From the NCBI GenBank assembly GCA_964390795.1, contig CAYMLQ010000151.1:1-12717 (forward strand): a stretch of 12,717 nt of DNA, given 5' to 3'. Position numbers and translations under genes: made by a program. Origin of the DNA: CAYMLQ01 sp964390795 (lineage in GTDB: Bacteria; Verrucomicrobiota; Kiritimatiellia; RFP12; UBA1067). A model generated the notes under the pieces. That model was not told the DNA's origin. It searched no databases and worked only from the letters and a program-made list of their open reading frames with translations. This document shows, one piece after another, positions 1-6,006 of the stretch. How positions within the stretch are numbered: position 1 is the stretch's first letter; the number at the start of each line of letters is the position of its first letter.

Positions 1-855
1 GACCTCGCCCAGCTCCAGCCCGCGGAACGCGAGGTTCATCGTGTGGCAGGCCATGTCGCCGAACGCGCCCGTGCCGAAGTCATAGAATGCGCGCCACATG
101 ATGCGGTGGAAGACGCCCTTCCTGAAGGGCCGGGCAGGCGAGGTCCCCAGCCAGAGGTCCCAGCTCATTTCCGGCGGGATCGGGTCTGAGCCTTCGGGAC
201 GCTTCAGCGGCTGCTTCCAGCCCCACGTGTTTCCGGGAGAGATTTCGGGGCGGTTCGTCCAGACGTGCACTTCCGTGACGTTGCCCAGCAGCCCTGAGCG
301 GAGGATCTCGATACCGCGGCGCGTACCGTCGCGGGCGCTGCCGTGGTTGCCCATCTGGGTGACAACGCCGCACTCCTTGGCGACGTCTCTGAAATAGCGC
401 GCTTCCCAAATCGTCCGCACCAGTGGCTTCTCGACGTAGACGTGGCATCCGCGCTTCATCGCCTGGATCGCGGCCGGCGCATGGGTGTGGTCCGGCGTGG
501 CGACCATCACAGCGTCCAGAGACCTCTCCGTTTCCAACATCTTGCGGTAGTCCGAATAGGTGTTGAAATCCGCCTTCAGCCCCTTCTCGCCGTACCACTT
601 TCTGGCACCGTCAAACATCGTGGCGTCCACGTCGCACATCGCCACGACGCGCACGTTGCCGCAGTCGACCATCTCGGACCAGTCGCGCAGGCCCTGTCCG
701 CCTGTCCCGATGACACCGAGTCTTAGAAGCTCACCCGGCTTACGGAAACGCGCCACGGAACGCGTGGAGCTGCATCCGTTCACGGCAAATGCACCAGCCG
801 TTAACGCCGTGCCCTGCAAAAACGTCCTGCGGGAAAATCCCGTTTGCTTCGCCAT
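1..855 (-). CDS. Tat-exported Gfo/Idh/MocA-family oxidoreductase (C-terminus cut off)
   Basis: Reading from an ATG at 855 towards position 1, the frame stays open for 285 codons and leaves the window, so the C-terminus is missing. The N-terminus is a twin-arginine signal (SRRTFL, residues 8-13), then a short Ala-rich stretch ending AVNGC at Cys28, which could be a weak lipobox. A Rossmann fold follows: GVIGTGGQG at 47-55 (GxGxxG) and acidic D75 after strand 2. PDHTH (121-125) and VEKP (141-144) are the conserved NAD(P)-domain motifs of the family. The second domain carries NTWGWK (209-214) and GDMACH (266-271). This architecture is the exported group abundant in Planctomycetes, Verrucomicrobia and Lentisphaerae, thought to act on sugars or polyols; the substrate cannot be read. 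It is divergent from the XylR-like gene, which probably controls it. A strong SD and a promoter support this start. Confidence 0.93.
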   Translation of the reverse strand, partial: MAKQTGFSRRTFLQGTALTAGAFAVNGCSSTRSVARFRKPGELLRLGVIGTGGQGLRDWSEMVDCGNVRVVAMCDVDATMFDGARKWYGEKGLKADFNTYSDYRKMLETERSLDAVMVATPDHTHAPAAIQAMKRGCHVYVEKPLVRTIWEARYFRDVAKECGVVTQMGNHGSARDGTRRGIEILRSGLLGNVTEVHVWTNRPEISPGNTWGWKQPLKRPEGSDPIPPEMSWDLWLGTSPARPFRKGVFHRIMWRAFYDFGTGAFGDMACHTMNLAFRGLELGEV

Positions 856-862
856 CGTTAAT

Positions 863-869
863 CCTCCCT
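863..869 (-). promoter_or_regulatory. Shine-Dalgarno site of the oxidoreductase
   Basis: On the minus strand this reads AGGGAGG, 7 nt upstream of the ATG at 855. It is the strongest ribosome-binding site in the window and fixes the start of a gene whose end is not visible. Confidence 0.8.
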
Positions 870-903
870 CGCTTCGTTCAACGGTTACCAGTGATTTGCG
901 ATT

Positions 904-932
904 AGAATACGTCTCTAGTTCCTTTCTTTCAA
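904..932 (-). promoter_or_regulatory. Sigma70-like promoter for the oxidoreductase
   Basis: On the minus strand the -35 is TTGAAA (927-932, 5 of 6 matches) and the -10 is TATTCT (904-909, 4 of 6), with a 17-nt spacer. The weak -10 and the direct repeats placed directly upstream of the -35 suit an activator-dependent promoter. This is consensus matching by eye; no start site has been mapped. Confidence 0.5.
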
Positions 933-936
933 GCTG

Positions 937-969
937 ACACTTGCGCATCATTTGTGGTACTTTTGCGCA
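937..969. promoter_or_regulatory. Candidate operator: 11-bp direct repeats 22 bp apart
   Basis: The pattern ACnnTTGCGCA occurs at 937-947 and again at 959-969, a 22-bp period (two helical turns). The second copy lies in a perfect 10-bp palindrome, TTTGCGCAAA (962-971). The proximal copy ends 4 bp from the -35 of the minus-strand promoter. AraC and XylR activators typically bind direct repeats about 21 bp apart, the proximal one touching the -35. The distal copy is 6 bp before the regulator's own ATG, so bound protein could also repress its own gene. That the neighbouring XylR-like protein binds here is inference from position. Confidence 0.5.
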
Positions 970-975
970 AAGCCC

Positions 976-2160
976 ATGACTCGCAACCTCTTCTCAATCC
1001 CGCACGTCGCGCTCCTGTTCGAGACCAACGAGCAGGCGCACCGCGATATTCTTCGCGGCGTCTTGCGCTACGAGCGCAGCAACGGACCGTGGAGTCTGCA
1101 CGTCGCTGAGGGCCGCGCGGGCGAACAGCGCCTGCTGACCATGAAAACGTGGGGCGGCGCAGGCGTGATCGGCGTGATTCAAAACAGAGCCTACGCGCGT
1201 GCCGTAATGGCCGCCGGCGTGCCGGCGGTGCTGATCGACCCCATGGACGAGTCACGGCTGCCACCCGGCCTCCTGACGCGTCACAGCGTGCTGGCCTCCG
1301 ATCTGCACGCCATCGGCGAAATGGCCGCGACTTATCTTCTGGAACGCAAGTTCACGCACTTCGCCTTTGTTGGTGAAATTCAAGGCATCAATTGGTCGCG
1401 CGAGCGCGGCGACGCCTTCGCCGCCCGTGTCGGAAAGGCCGGCTTCCTTTGCCACACCTACGGGCCGCTGTCCGCGCGTGAGAAGAAGGACTGGGGTGTC
1501 GAGCGCGACCGCCTCTGCGCCTGGCTCAAGACGCTGCCGAAGCCTGTCGCCGTCTTCGCTGCCATGGATGTGCGCGGCAGACAGGTGCTGGACGCCTGCC
1601 TGACCGCGGGGCTCGTCGTGCCGCACGAAGTGGCCGTTCTGGCGGTCGACAACGACGACCTGATCTGCGACTCCACCACCCCGCCGCTCTCCAGCATCGC
1701 GCTCGACACGGAGCGCATGGGTTACGAGGCCGCCCGGATTCTGGACGAGGCGATCCGCCGGAAGAGGTCGCCCAAACGCGTGACCCGCAGTTTTCCGCCG
1801 CTGGGAGTGGTCACACGCCGCTCGACCGAGGCGATCCACATCGGCGATCCGCTCGTCACTCGCGCACTGGAGTTTCTCTGGCTCAATGCTTCGAACCCTA
1901 TCGGCGTTCCCGACATCGTGAACCATGCGGGTGTTTCGCGCCGCCTGCTGGAGTTGCGCTTCCGGGCCGCCTTGAATGCGACGCCCCTGGAAGAACTGCA
2001 GCGCACTCGCCTGAAGCGCGTTAGGACGCTCCTGGCCGAGACCAACCTGTCCGTCACCGCTATCGCAAAACAGTGCGGCTTCACGGACAAGAGTTACCTC
2101 GGCAAGGTTTTCCGCCGCGCATTCCGAACCACGATGACGAAATTCCGTGCCGAGCGCTAA
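976..2160 (+). CDS. XylR-family transcriptional regulator (LacI-like sensor + AraC HTH)
   Basis: This is a 394-aa sugar-responsive DNA-binding protein. Residues 8-285 form a periplasmic-binding-protein-like sensor of the LacI/GalR type, with AAMDVRG (195-201), VDNDD (224-228) and PPLSSIALD (236-244), ending in GVVTRRST (277-284), where E. coli XylR has a similar RRST. Residues 290-394 hold two AraC-type helix-turn-helices: PDIVNHAGVSRRLLELRF (312-329) and SVTAIAKQCGF with the following helix (359-383). The last helix ends RTTMTKFR where most AraC proteins have G.TP..YR. The ATG at 976 is preferred to the TTG at 952: the latter would add eight residues overlapping the operator repeats. Neither has a clear SD. 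It is divergent from the oxidoreductase and probably its activator. Xylose itself as ligand is not demonstrated; the family also senses other sugars. Confidence 0.9.
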   Translation: MTRNLFSIPHVALLFETNEQAHRDILRGVLRYERSNGPWSLHVAEGRAGEQRLLTMKTWGGAGVIGVIQNRAYARAVMAAGVPAVLIDPMDESRLPPGLLTRHSVLASDLHAIGEMAATYLLERKFTHFAFVGEIQGINWSRERGDAFAARVGKAGFLCHTYGPLSAREKKDWGVERDRLCAWLKTLPKPVAVFAAMDVRGRQVLDACLTAGLVVPHEVAVLAVDNDDLICDSTTPPLSSIALDTERMGYEAARILDEAIRRKRSPKRVTRSFPPLGVVTRRSTEAIHIGDPLVTRALEFLWLNASNPIGVPDIVNHAGVSRRLLELRFRAALNATPLEELQRTRLKRVRTLLAETNLSVTAIAKQCGFTDKSYLGKVFRRAFRTTMTKFRAER

Positions 2161-2174
2161 GATTGCCTTTCGGA

Positions 2175-2203
2175 TTGAAAACCAAACCCTCTGCCTGTAA
2201 AAT
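2175..2203 (+). promoter_or_regulatory. Sigma70-like promoter upstream of aroC
   Basis: The -35 is TTGAAA (2175-2180) and the -10 is TAAAAT (2198-2203), each 5 of 6 consensus bases, with an optimal 17-nt spacer. The start of transcription would fall near 2210, leaving a leader of roughly 25 nt before the aroC ATG. It sits in an AT-richer gap in otherwise GC-rich DNA and probably drives aroC-aroKB-recO-foldase. Confidence 0.6.
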
Positions 2204-2235
2204 GCGCACATTATAAAAGAGAAACGGAACTGCTT

Positions 2236-3405
2236 ATGCCCCTACGTTACCTGACAGCCGGCGAATCGCACGGACCAGCCCTGACCGCGATCCTTGAAGG
2301 CCTTCCCGCCGGGCTGCCGCTGGATGAAAGCGTCATCGCCGCCGACCTCGTTCGCCGCCAGACCGGCACGGGCACGGGCGACCGCATGGCCATCGAGAAA
2401 GACCGCGCCCAAATCCTTGCGGGCGTCATGGAGGGCGTCACCACCGGAGCACCCCTGACGCTACAGATCGTCAACAAGGACCATGCGAACTGGAAGGGTA
2501 AAGCCGTCCCGGCCTACACCACGCCGCGGCCCGGTCACGCCGATCTCGCGGCCGCCGCGAAGTACGGCTACGACGATGTGCGCCCCTCTCTCGAACGCGC
2601 CTCGGCCCGCGAGACCGCCGCGCGCGTCGCAGTCGGCGCCGTCTGCCGCGCCTTCCTCAACACGTTCGGCATCACCGTCGGGGCATACGTCATCTCCGTG
2701 GACCGGCACGCCACCGCGCTCGATGGGCTTTCATTTTCCGAACGCATCCGCCGCGCCCGCCTTTCGGACGTGCAATGCCCCGATCCCGACACCGCAACGA
2801 TTATCACCCAGGCCATCGGGCAAGCCCACGGCGCAGGCGAAACGCTCGGCGGCGTGATCGAGGTCGTCGCCGAAGGCGTTCCGGTCGGCCTCGGCTCGCA
2901 CGTCAACTGGGACCGCCGCATGGACGCCCGGCTCGCTCAGGCCGTGCTCGGGGTGCCCGCCATCAAGGGCATCGAAATCGGCAGCGCCTTCGGCAACACC
3001 TTGAAGCCCGGCTCGCAAGTGCATGACGCCATCATCTCCGGGCCCAACGGACTGGAGCGCAAGAGCAATGCCTGTGGCGGCATCGAGGGCGGCATTACGA
3101 ACGGCCAGCCGGTCTGGCTGCGTGCCGCCATGAAACCTATCCCCACCACGCGCAAGGGCCAAGAAACGGTGGATCTCTCGACGGGCAAGGCGTCACTCAC
3201 CTACTACGAGCGCTCGGATGTCTGCCCCGTGCCGCGCGCCGTGGTCGTGCTCGAGGCGGTGGTCGCCATCGTGCTAGCCGACGCCCTGATCGAAAAACTT
3301 GGAGGCGATAGCCTCGCGGAGATGCGCCCCCGCTTCGACACCCTCCGCCGCGCCACTCTTGACGGCGTCCGCATGACCGGCCAACCCCACGTCTTCTGGC
3401 CGTGA
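2236..3405 (+). CDS. aroC: Chorismate synthase
   Basis: This cytoplasmic enzyme converts 5-enolpyruvylshikimate-3-phosphate to chorismate, the last step of the shikimate pathway, using reduced FMN. The 389-aa length is usual for the family. Visible signatures are TAGESHGPAL (7-16) with His12, MAIEKDRAQILAGVMEG (51-67), RPGHAD (98-103) with His101, ERASARETAARVA (120-132), NACGGIEGGITNG near residue 280, and RSDVCPVPRAVV near 330. The FMN-loop segment reads RRQTGTGTGDRM (40-51), where many relatives have GYGRGxRM, so one commonly conserved Arg is Thr here. The start is set by the family N-terminus; the SD is weak (CGGAA). The gene has a good promoter upstream and lies 74 nt before aroKB, so two pathway genes are adjacent. 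Confidence 0.97.
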   Translation: MPLRYLTAGESHGPALTAILEGLPAGLPLDESVIAADLVRRQTGTGTGDRMAIEKDRAQILAGVMEGVTTGAPLTLQIVNKDHANWKGKAVPAYTTPRPGHADLAAAAKYGYDDVRPSLERASARETAARVAVGAVCRAFLNTFGITVGAYVISVDRHATALDGLSFSERIRRARLSDVQCPDPDTATIITQAIGQAHGAGETLGGVIEVVAEGVPVGLGSHVNWDRRMDARLAQAVLGVPAIKGIEIGSAFGNTLKPGSQVHDAIISGPNGLERKSNACGGIEGGITNGQPVWLRAAMKPIPTTRKGQETVDLSTGKASLTYYERSDVCPVPRAVVVLEAVVAIVLADALIEKLGGDSLAEMRPRFDTLRRATLDGVRMTGQPHVFWP

Positions 3406-3413
3406 GAGGACGA

Positions 3414-3476
3414 CCGACTCCCGGCTCCCGACGCCCGATTCCTAACTATTAACTCATAACTATTAACTCCTGACCC
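3414..3476 (+). repeat. Heptanucleotide repeat array (nine degenerate 7-bp units)
   Basis: The aroC-aroKB gap divides cleanly into nine consecutive heptamers of pattern YYRACTC: CCGACTC, CCGGCTC, CCGACGC, CCGATTC, CTAACTA, TTAACTC, ATAACTA, TTAACTC, CTGACCC. The 7 bases before (3407-3413) may be a decayed tenth unit. TTAACTC occurs twice with 14-bp spacing. It resembles the short tandemly repeated heptamers (STRR) known from cyanobacteria. The array ends 3 nt before the aroKB ATG, so it forms the leader and supplies no Shine-Dalgarno sequence. Confidence 0.8.
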
Positions 3477-3479
3477 CCT

Positions 3480-5105
3480 ATGCACCTCTTCCTCTACGGC
3501 CCTCCCGGCAGCGGCAAATCGACCATCGGGCGCCTCCTCGCGGAGCGCCTCGAAATGCCTTTCATTGACCTCGACGCGATCATCGAGGCCACCGCCAAGC
3601 AGCTGATCCGCGACATCTTCGCCGCCGAAGGCGAGGCCGGCTTCCGCCTGCGAGAAAGCGCGGCGCTCAAGGACGTCGCCACCGGCGCGCCCTGCGTCGT
3701 GGGCCTCGGCGGTGGCGCGCTGCTGAAACCCGAAAACCGCGCGCTGGCCGAGTCCAGTGGCGAGATCCTCTGCTTCGAGGCGGACGTGGCCACGCTCGAG
3801 CGCCGCGTCGCCAAGGCCCCCGGCGTGCGCCCGCTGCTCAGCGCGCCGTCTTCCGACTGCGCTCAGCCGCCAAAGGCGGGTGCGGGCAAGCCGCTCTCGC
3901 AGCTCCTCGCCGAGCGCAAGGAGCACTACGGCTCTTTCGCGCATCGCGTGGCGGTTTCCGACCGTCCGCCTGAGGCGACCGCCGACGCGGTGCAGGCCGC
4001 GCTCGGCCGCTACCGCGTCGCGGGCATGGGCAAGGCCTACGACGTGCATGTGGGGCCGGGACTGCTCGCCCGCGTAGGCGACTTCTTCGCGGACCTCCGC
4101 CTCGGCGACCGCACCGTGATCGTCGGCGACACCCACACGCTGCCGCTCTACGGAGAACGTGTCGCCGCCTCGCTGCGGGCCCGCGGCGTGACTGTCGCCT
4201 GCGTGGCCATCCCGGCCGGCGAGGAGACCAAGACGATCGCCACCGTCGCCACGCTCTGGTCTGCATTCCTCCAGGCCGGCATCGAGCGCGGGCACGCCGT
4301 GATCGCGCTCGGAGGCGGCGTGGTCGGCGACCTGACCGGCTTCGCGGCCGCAACCTGGCTGCGCGGCGTGCGCTGGTTCGGCCTGCCCACCACCCTGCTC
4401 GCCATGGTCGACTCGGGCCTCGGAGGCAAGACCGGAGCGGACCTGCCCGAAGGCAAGAACCTGATTGGCGCGTTTCACCCGCCGTCGCTGGTGCTGGCCG
4501 ACACCGCCACGCTCGCGACCCTGCCCGTGCGCGAGCTACGCTGCGGCATGGCCGAAGCGATCAAGCACGCGGTCATCGCCGATCCCGTCCTGCTCGACTC
4601 GCTGCCGCACGTCGCCTTCTGCAAGGACGCCGATGCGTCCGCGCCCTGCCCCTGCCTGTCAGACGCCAAGTGGCTCGCCCCGTTCGTCGCCCGCGCCATG
4701 GCGGTCAAGATCCGCGTCATCCAGCAGGACCCCTATGAGAAAGGCTTCCGCGCGGCGCTGAACCTCGGACACACGATCGGGCACGGCATCGAGAAGGCCA
4801 CGCACTTCACGGTTCAGCACGGCGAGGCGGTCGCCATCGGCACCGTGCTGGAGGCAAAGCTTGCAGAAGCGCTCGGCCTCGCACAGCCCGGCCTCGCCGC
4901 GCAGCTCATGGAGATTTTCGGGAGCGTGGGCCTGCCCGTCGCGCTCCCGCCCGGCATCGACCTCGCCGAAGTGCAGGCGGCCATGATGCTTGACAAGAAA
5001 AAGTCGGGCGGTAAGGTCTGCTTCGCCCTGCCCGCCGGCCTCGGCGACGTGCGCGTGGGCGTGACGGTCGACGACGTACTGCTCAGCCACGTGTTGAGCC
5101 AATAG
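3480..5105 (+). CDS. aroKB: Bifunctional shikimate kinase / 3-dehydroquinate synthase
   Basis: One 541-aa protein joins two shikimate-pathway enzymes. Residues 1-178 are shikimate kinase (shikimate to shikimate-3-phosphate): Walker A GPPGSGKST (7-15), IDLD with D30 and D32 for shikimate and Mg, R56 in the substrate pocket, GGG (77-79) and lid RPLL (117-120). About nine extra residues follow the lid (near 122-137). Residues 184-541 are NAD-dependent 3-dehydroquinate synthase (DAHP to 3-dehydroquinate): GGGVVGDLTGF (278-288), AMVDSGLGGKTG (308-319), KNLIGAFHPP (326-335), and likely zinc ligands E359, H431 and H447. The domains thus catalyse steps 5 and 2, with aroC (step 7) next door. Similar AroKB fusions are known, for example in Thermotoga. 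The ATG at 3480 gives the normal kinase N-terminus but has no SD; the heptad array precedes it. Confidence 0.96.
   Translation: MHLFLYGPPGSGKSTIGRLLAERLEMPFIDLDAIIEATAKQLIRDIFAAEGEAGFRLRESAALKDVATGAPCVVGLGGGALLKPENRALAESSGEILCFEADVATLERRVAKAPGVRPLLSAPSSDCAQPPKAGAGKPLSQLLAERKEHYGSFAHRVAVSDRPPEATADAVQAALGRYRVAGMGKAYDVHVGPGLLARVGDFFADLRLGDRTVIVGDTHTLPLYGERVAASLRARGVTVACVAIPAGEETKTIATVATLWSAFLQAGIERGHAVIALGGGVVGDLTGFAAATWLRGVRWFGLPTTLLAMVDSGLGGKTGADLPEGKNLIGAFHPPSLVLADTATLATLPVRELRCGMAEAIKHAVIADPVLLDSLPHVAFCKDADASAPCPCLSDAKWLAPFVARAMAVKIRVIQQDPYEKGFRAALNLGHTIGHGIEKATHFTVQHGEAVAIGTVLEAKLAEALGLAQPGLAAQLMEIFGSVGLPVALPPGIDLAEVQAAMMLDKKKSGGKVCFALPAGLGDVRVGVTVDDVLLSHVLSQ
3867..3879 (+). repeat. Inverted repeat within the aroKB lid insertion
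   Basis: CCGCC-AAA-GGCGG is a perfect 5-bp stem with a 3-nt loop, inside codons 130-134 of aroKB. It coincides with the extra residues after the kinase lid Arg. It could be a remnant of a small palindromic element or simply GC-rich coding sequence; I found no second copy in the window. Confidence 0.35.
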
Positions 5106-5140
5106 CCAGCCATTCTGAACCTTGCGTGAACGGGCTGGCT
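5104..5140 (+). other. Stem-loop at the end of aroKB
   Basis: AGCCAGCC (5104-5111) pairs perfectly with GGCTGGCT (5133-5140) around a 21-nt loop. The left arm overlaps the aroKB stop codon (TAG, 5103-5105). There is no following T-tract, so it is not a standard intrinsic terminator; it could affect mRNA stability or slow read-through into recO. Confidence 0.4.
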
Positions 5141-5176
5141 GCCTCGTCACCGCGCCCATTTCTTGTGATTCGCCCC

Positions 5177-6004
5177 ATGATCATCAAAACCCAGGCCATC
5201 GCCCTGCACATCCGACCGTGGTCGACAACCTCGCACATGGTCACCTGGCTCACGCCCGATTTCGGCCGGGTCGTCACCTCCGTCAAAGGCGCCGGCCGGC
5301 CCAAAAGCGCCTTCCTCGGCCAGTACGACCTTTTTTACACGTGCGATCTGCTTTTCTACCGCCGCGAGCATGACGGCGTGCATGCGATCCGAGAGTGCGC
5401 ACCCGTCTCCTTTCGCGAGCCCCTGCGGCGGCTTTGGCGCCGAGCTGCGGCAGCCTCCTATCTGGCGGATCTGACGGCGCGCGTCACACTGGGGCATCAA
5501 GATTCAACGGAGCTGTTCAGTCTGCTCGGCCGCACGCTCGACCTGCTTGCCGACGAGCCAGAAACGCCGGCACGCGAACTGATCCTCTGGTACGAGACCC
5601 ACCTACTGCGGCACCTGGGTGTCCAGCCCGATTTCACCGCCTGCCTCCACTGCCACACCCCTGAGCGCCCTTGGCGCAGGTTCTCGCTCCCTTCGGGGCG
5701 CTTTCTCTGCCAGCACCAGTCCCTGCCCTTGCCCGGCGAGGCCACGATGTCCCTCCATCGCGACGTCCAGAACCTCTTTCTGGCCCTCTGCCAATGTGAG
5801 ACTCCGCAGGCCTGTAAGCACCTTTTTGCCGATCTTGCAAGAAAGAAAAATGCCGTCCAGTCAAATCTTGTCCTTGGCTTATCCCGATTTCTTGGTATGT
5901 TTATCACGTTTCATCTCGATGTACCTTCGGCTGTCCGGCGGGTTGCATTTGAGATGGTAGACACAACCCCCGCGCAGAAAACTGCGTTATTGGAGAATCG
6001 TTAA
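5177..6004 (+). CDS. recO: DNA repair protein RecO
   Basis: RecO works with RecR (and RecF) to load RecA on SSB-coated single-stranded DNA during gap repair. The 275-aa protein has the family layout: an N-terminal OB-fold (1-80) opening MIIKTQAIALHIRPWSTTSH, with strand VTWLTPDFGRVVTSVKGAGRP (22-42), then a helical C-terminal half. A zinc-finger-like segment is present as C156-x2-C159 and C178-x-H180, so the fourth ligand would be His rather than the usual Cys. The frame is open from 5126, but the ATG at 5177 matches the family N-terminus and the upstream 17 residues look unrelated. No strong SD is visible. It follows aroKB after 71 nt with a stem-loop between, and ends 2 nt before the foldase ATG, suggesting coupled translation. 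Confidence 0.88.
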   Translation: MIIKTQAIALHIRPWSTTSHMVTWLTPDFGRVVTSVKGAGRPKSAFLGQYDLFYTCDLLFYRREHDGVHAIRECAPVSFREPLRRLWRRAAAASYLADLTARVTLGHQDSTELFSLLGRTLDLLADEPETPARELILWYETHLLRHLGVQPDFTACLHCHTPERPWRRFSLPSGRFLCQHQSLPLPGEATMSLHRDVQNLFLALCQCETPQACKHLFADLARKKNAVQSNLVLGLSRFLGMFITFHLDVPSAVRRVAFEMVDTTPAQKTALLENR

Positions 6005-6006
6005 TC

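Noticed and set aside
952..975. A TTG start adding eight residues to the XylR-like protein
   Set aside because: No SD, no family support, and it would run through the operator repeats; the ATG at 976 gives a normal N-terminus.
1252..2211. A 319-codon minus-strand frame opposite the XylR-like gene
   Set aside because: Antisense to a clear LacI-like/AraC protein; composition looks like a GC-rich shadow.
3961..3980. CGCC-TGA-GGCG hairpin in aroKB
   Set aside because: Only 4-bp arms in GC-rich coding DNA in a normal part of the kinase; likely chance.
3204..4478. A 424-codon minus-strand frame opposite aroC and aroKB
   Set aside because: It lies wholly antisense to two genes with intact family motifs, has no recognisable domain, and is expected from high-GC third positions.
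5126..5176. A longer recO beginning at 5126
   Set aside because: The extra 17 residues do not resemble the RecO N-terminus, which begins exactly at the ATG at 5177.
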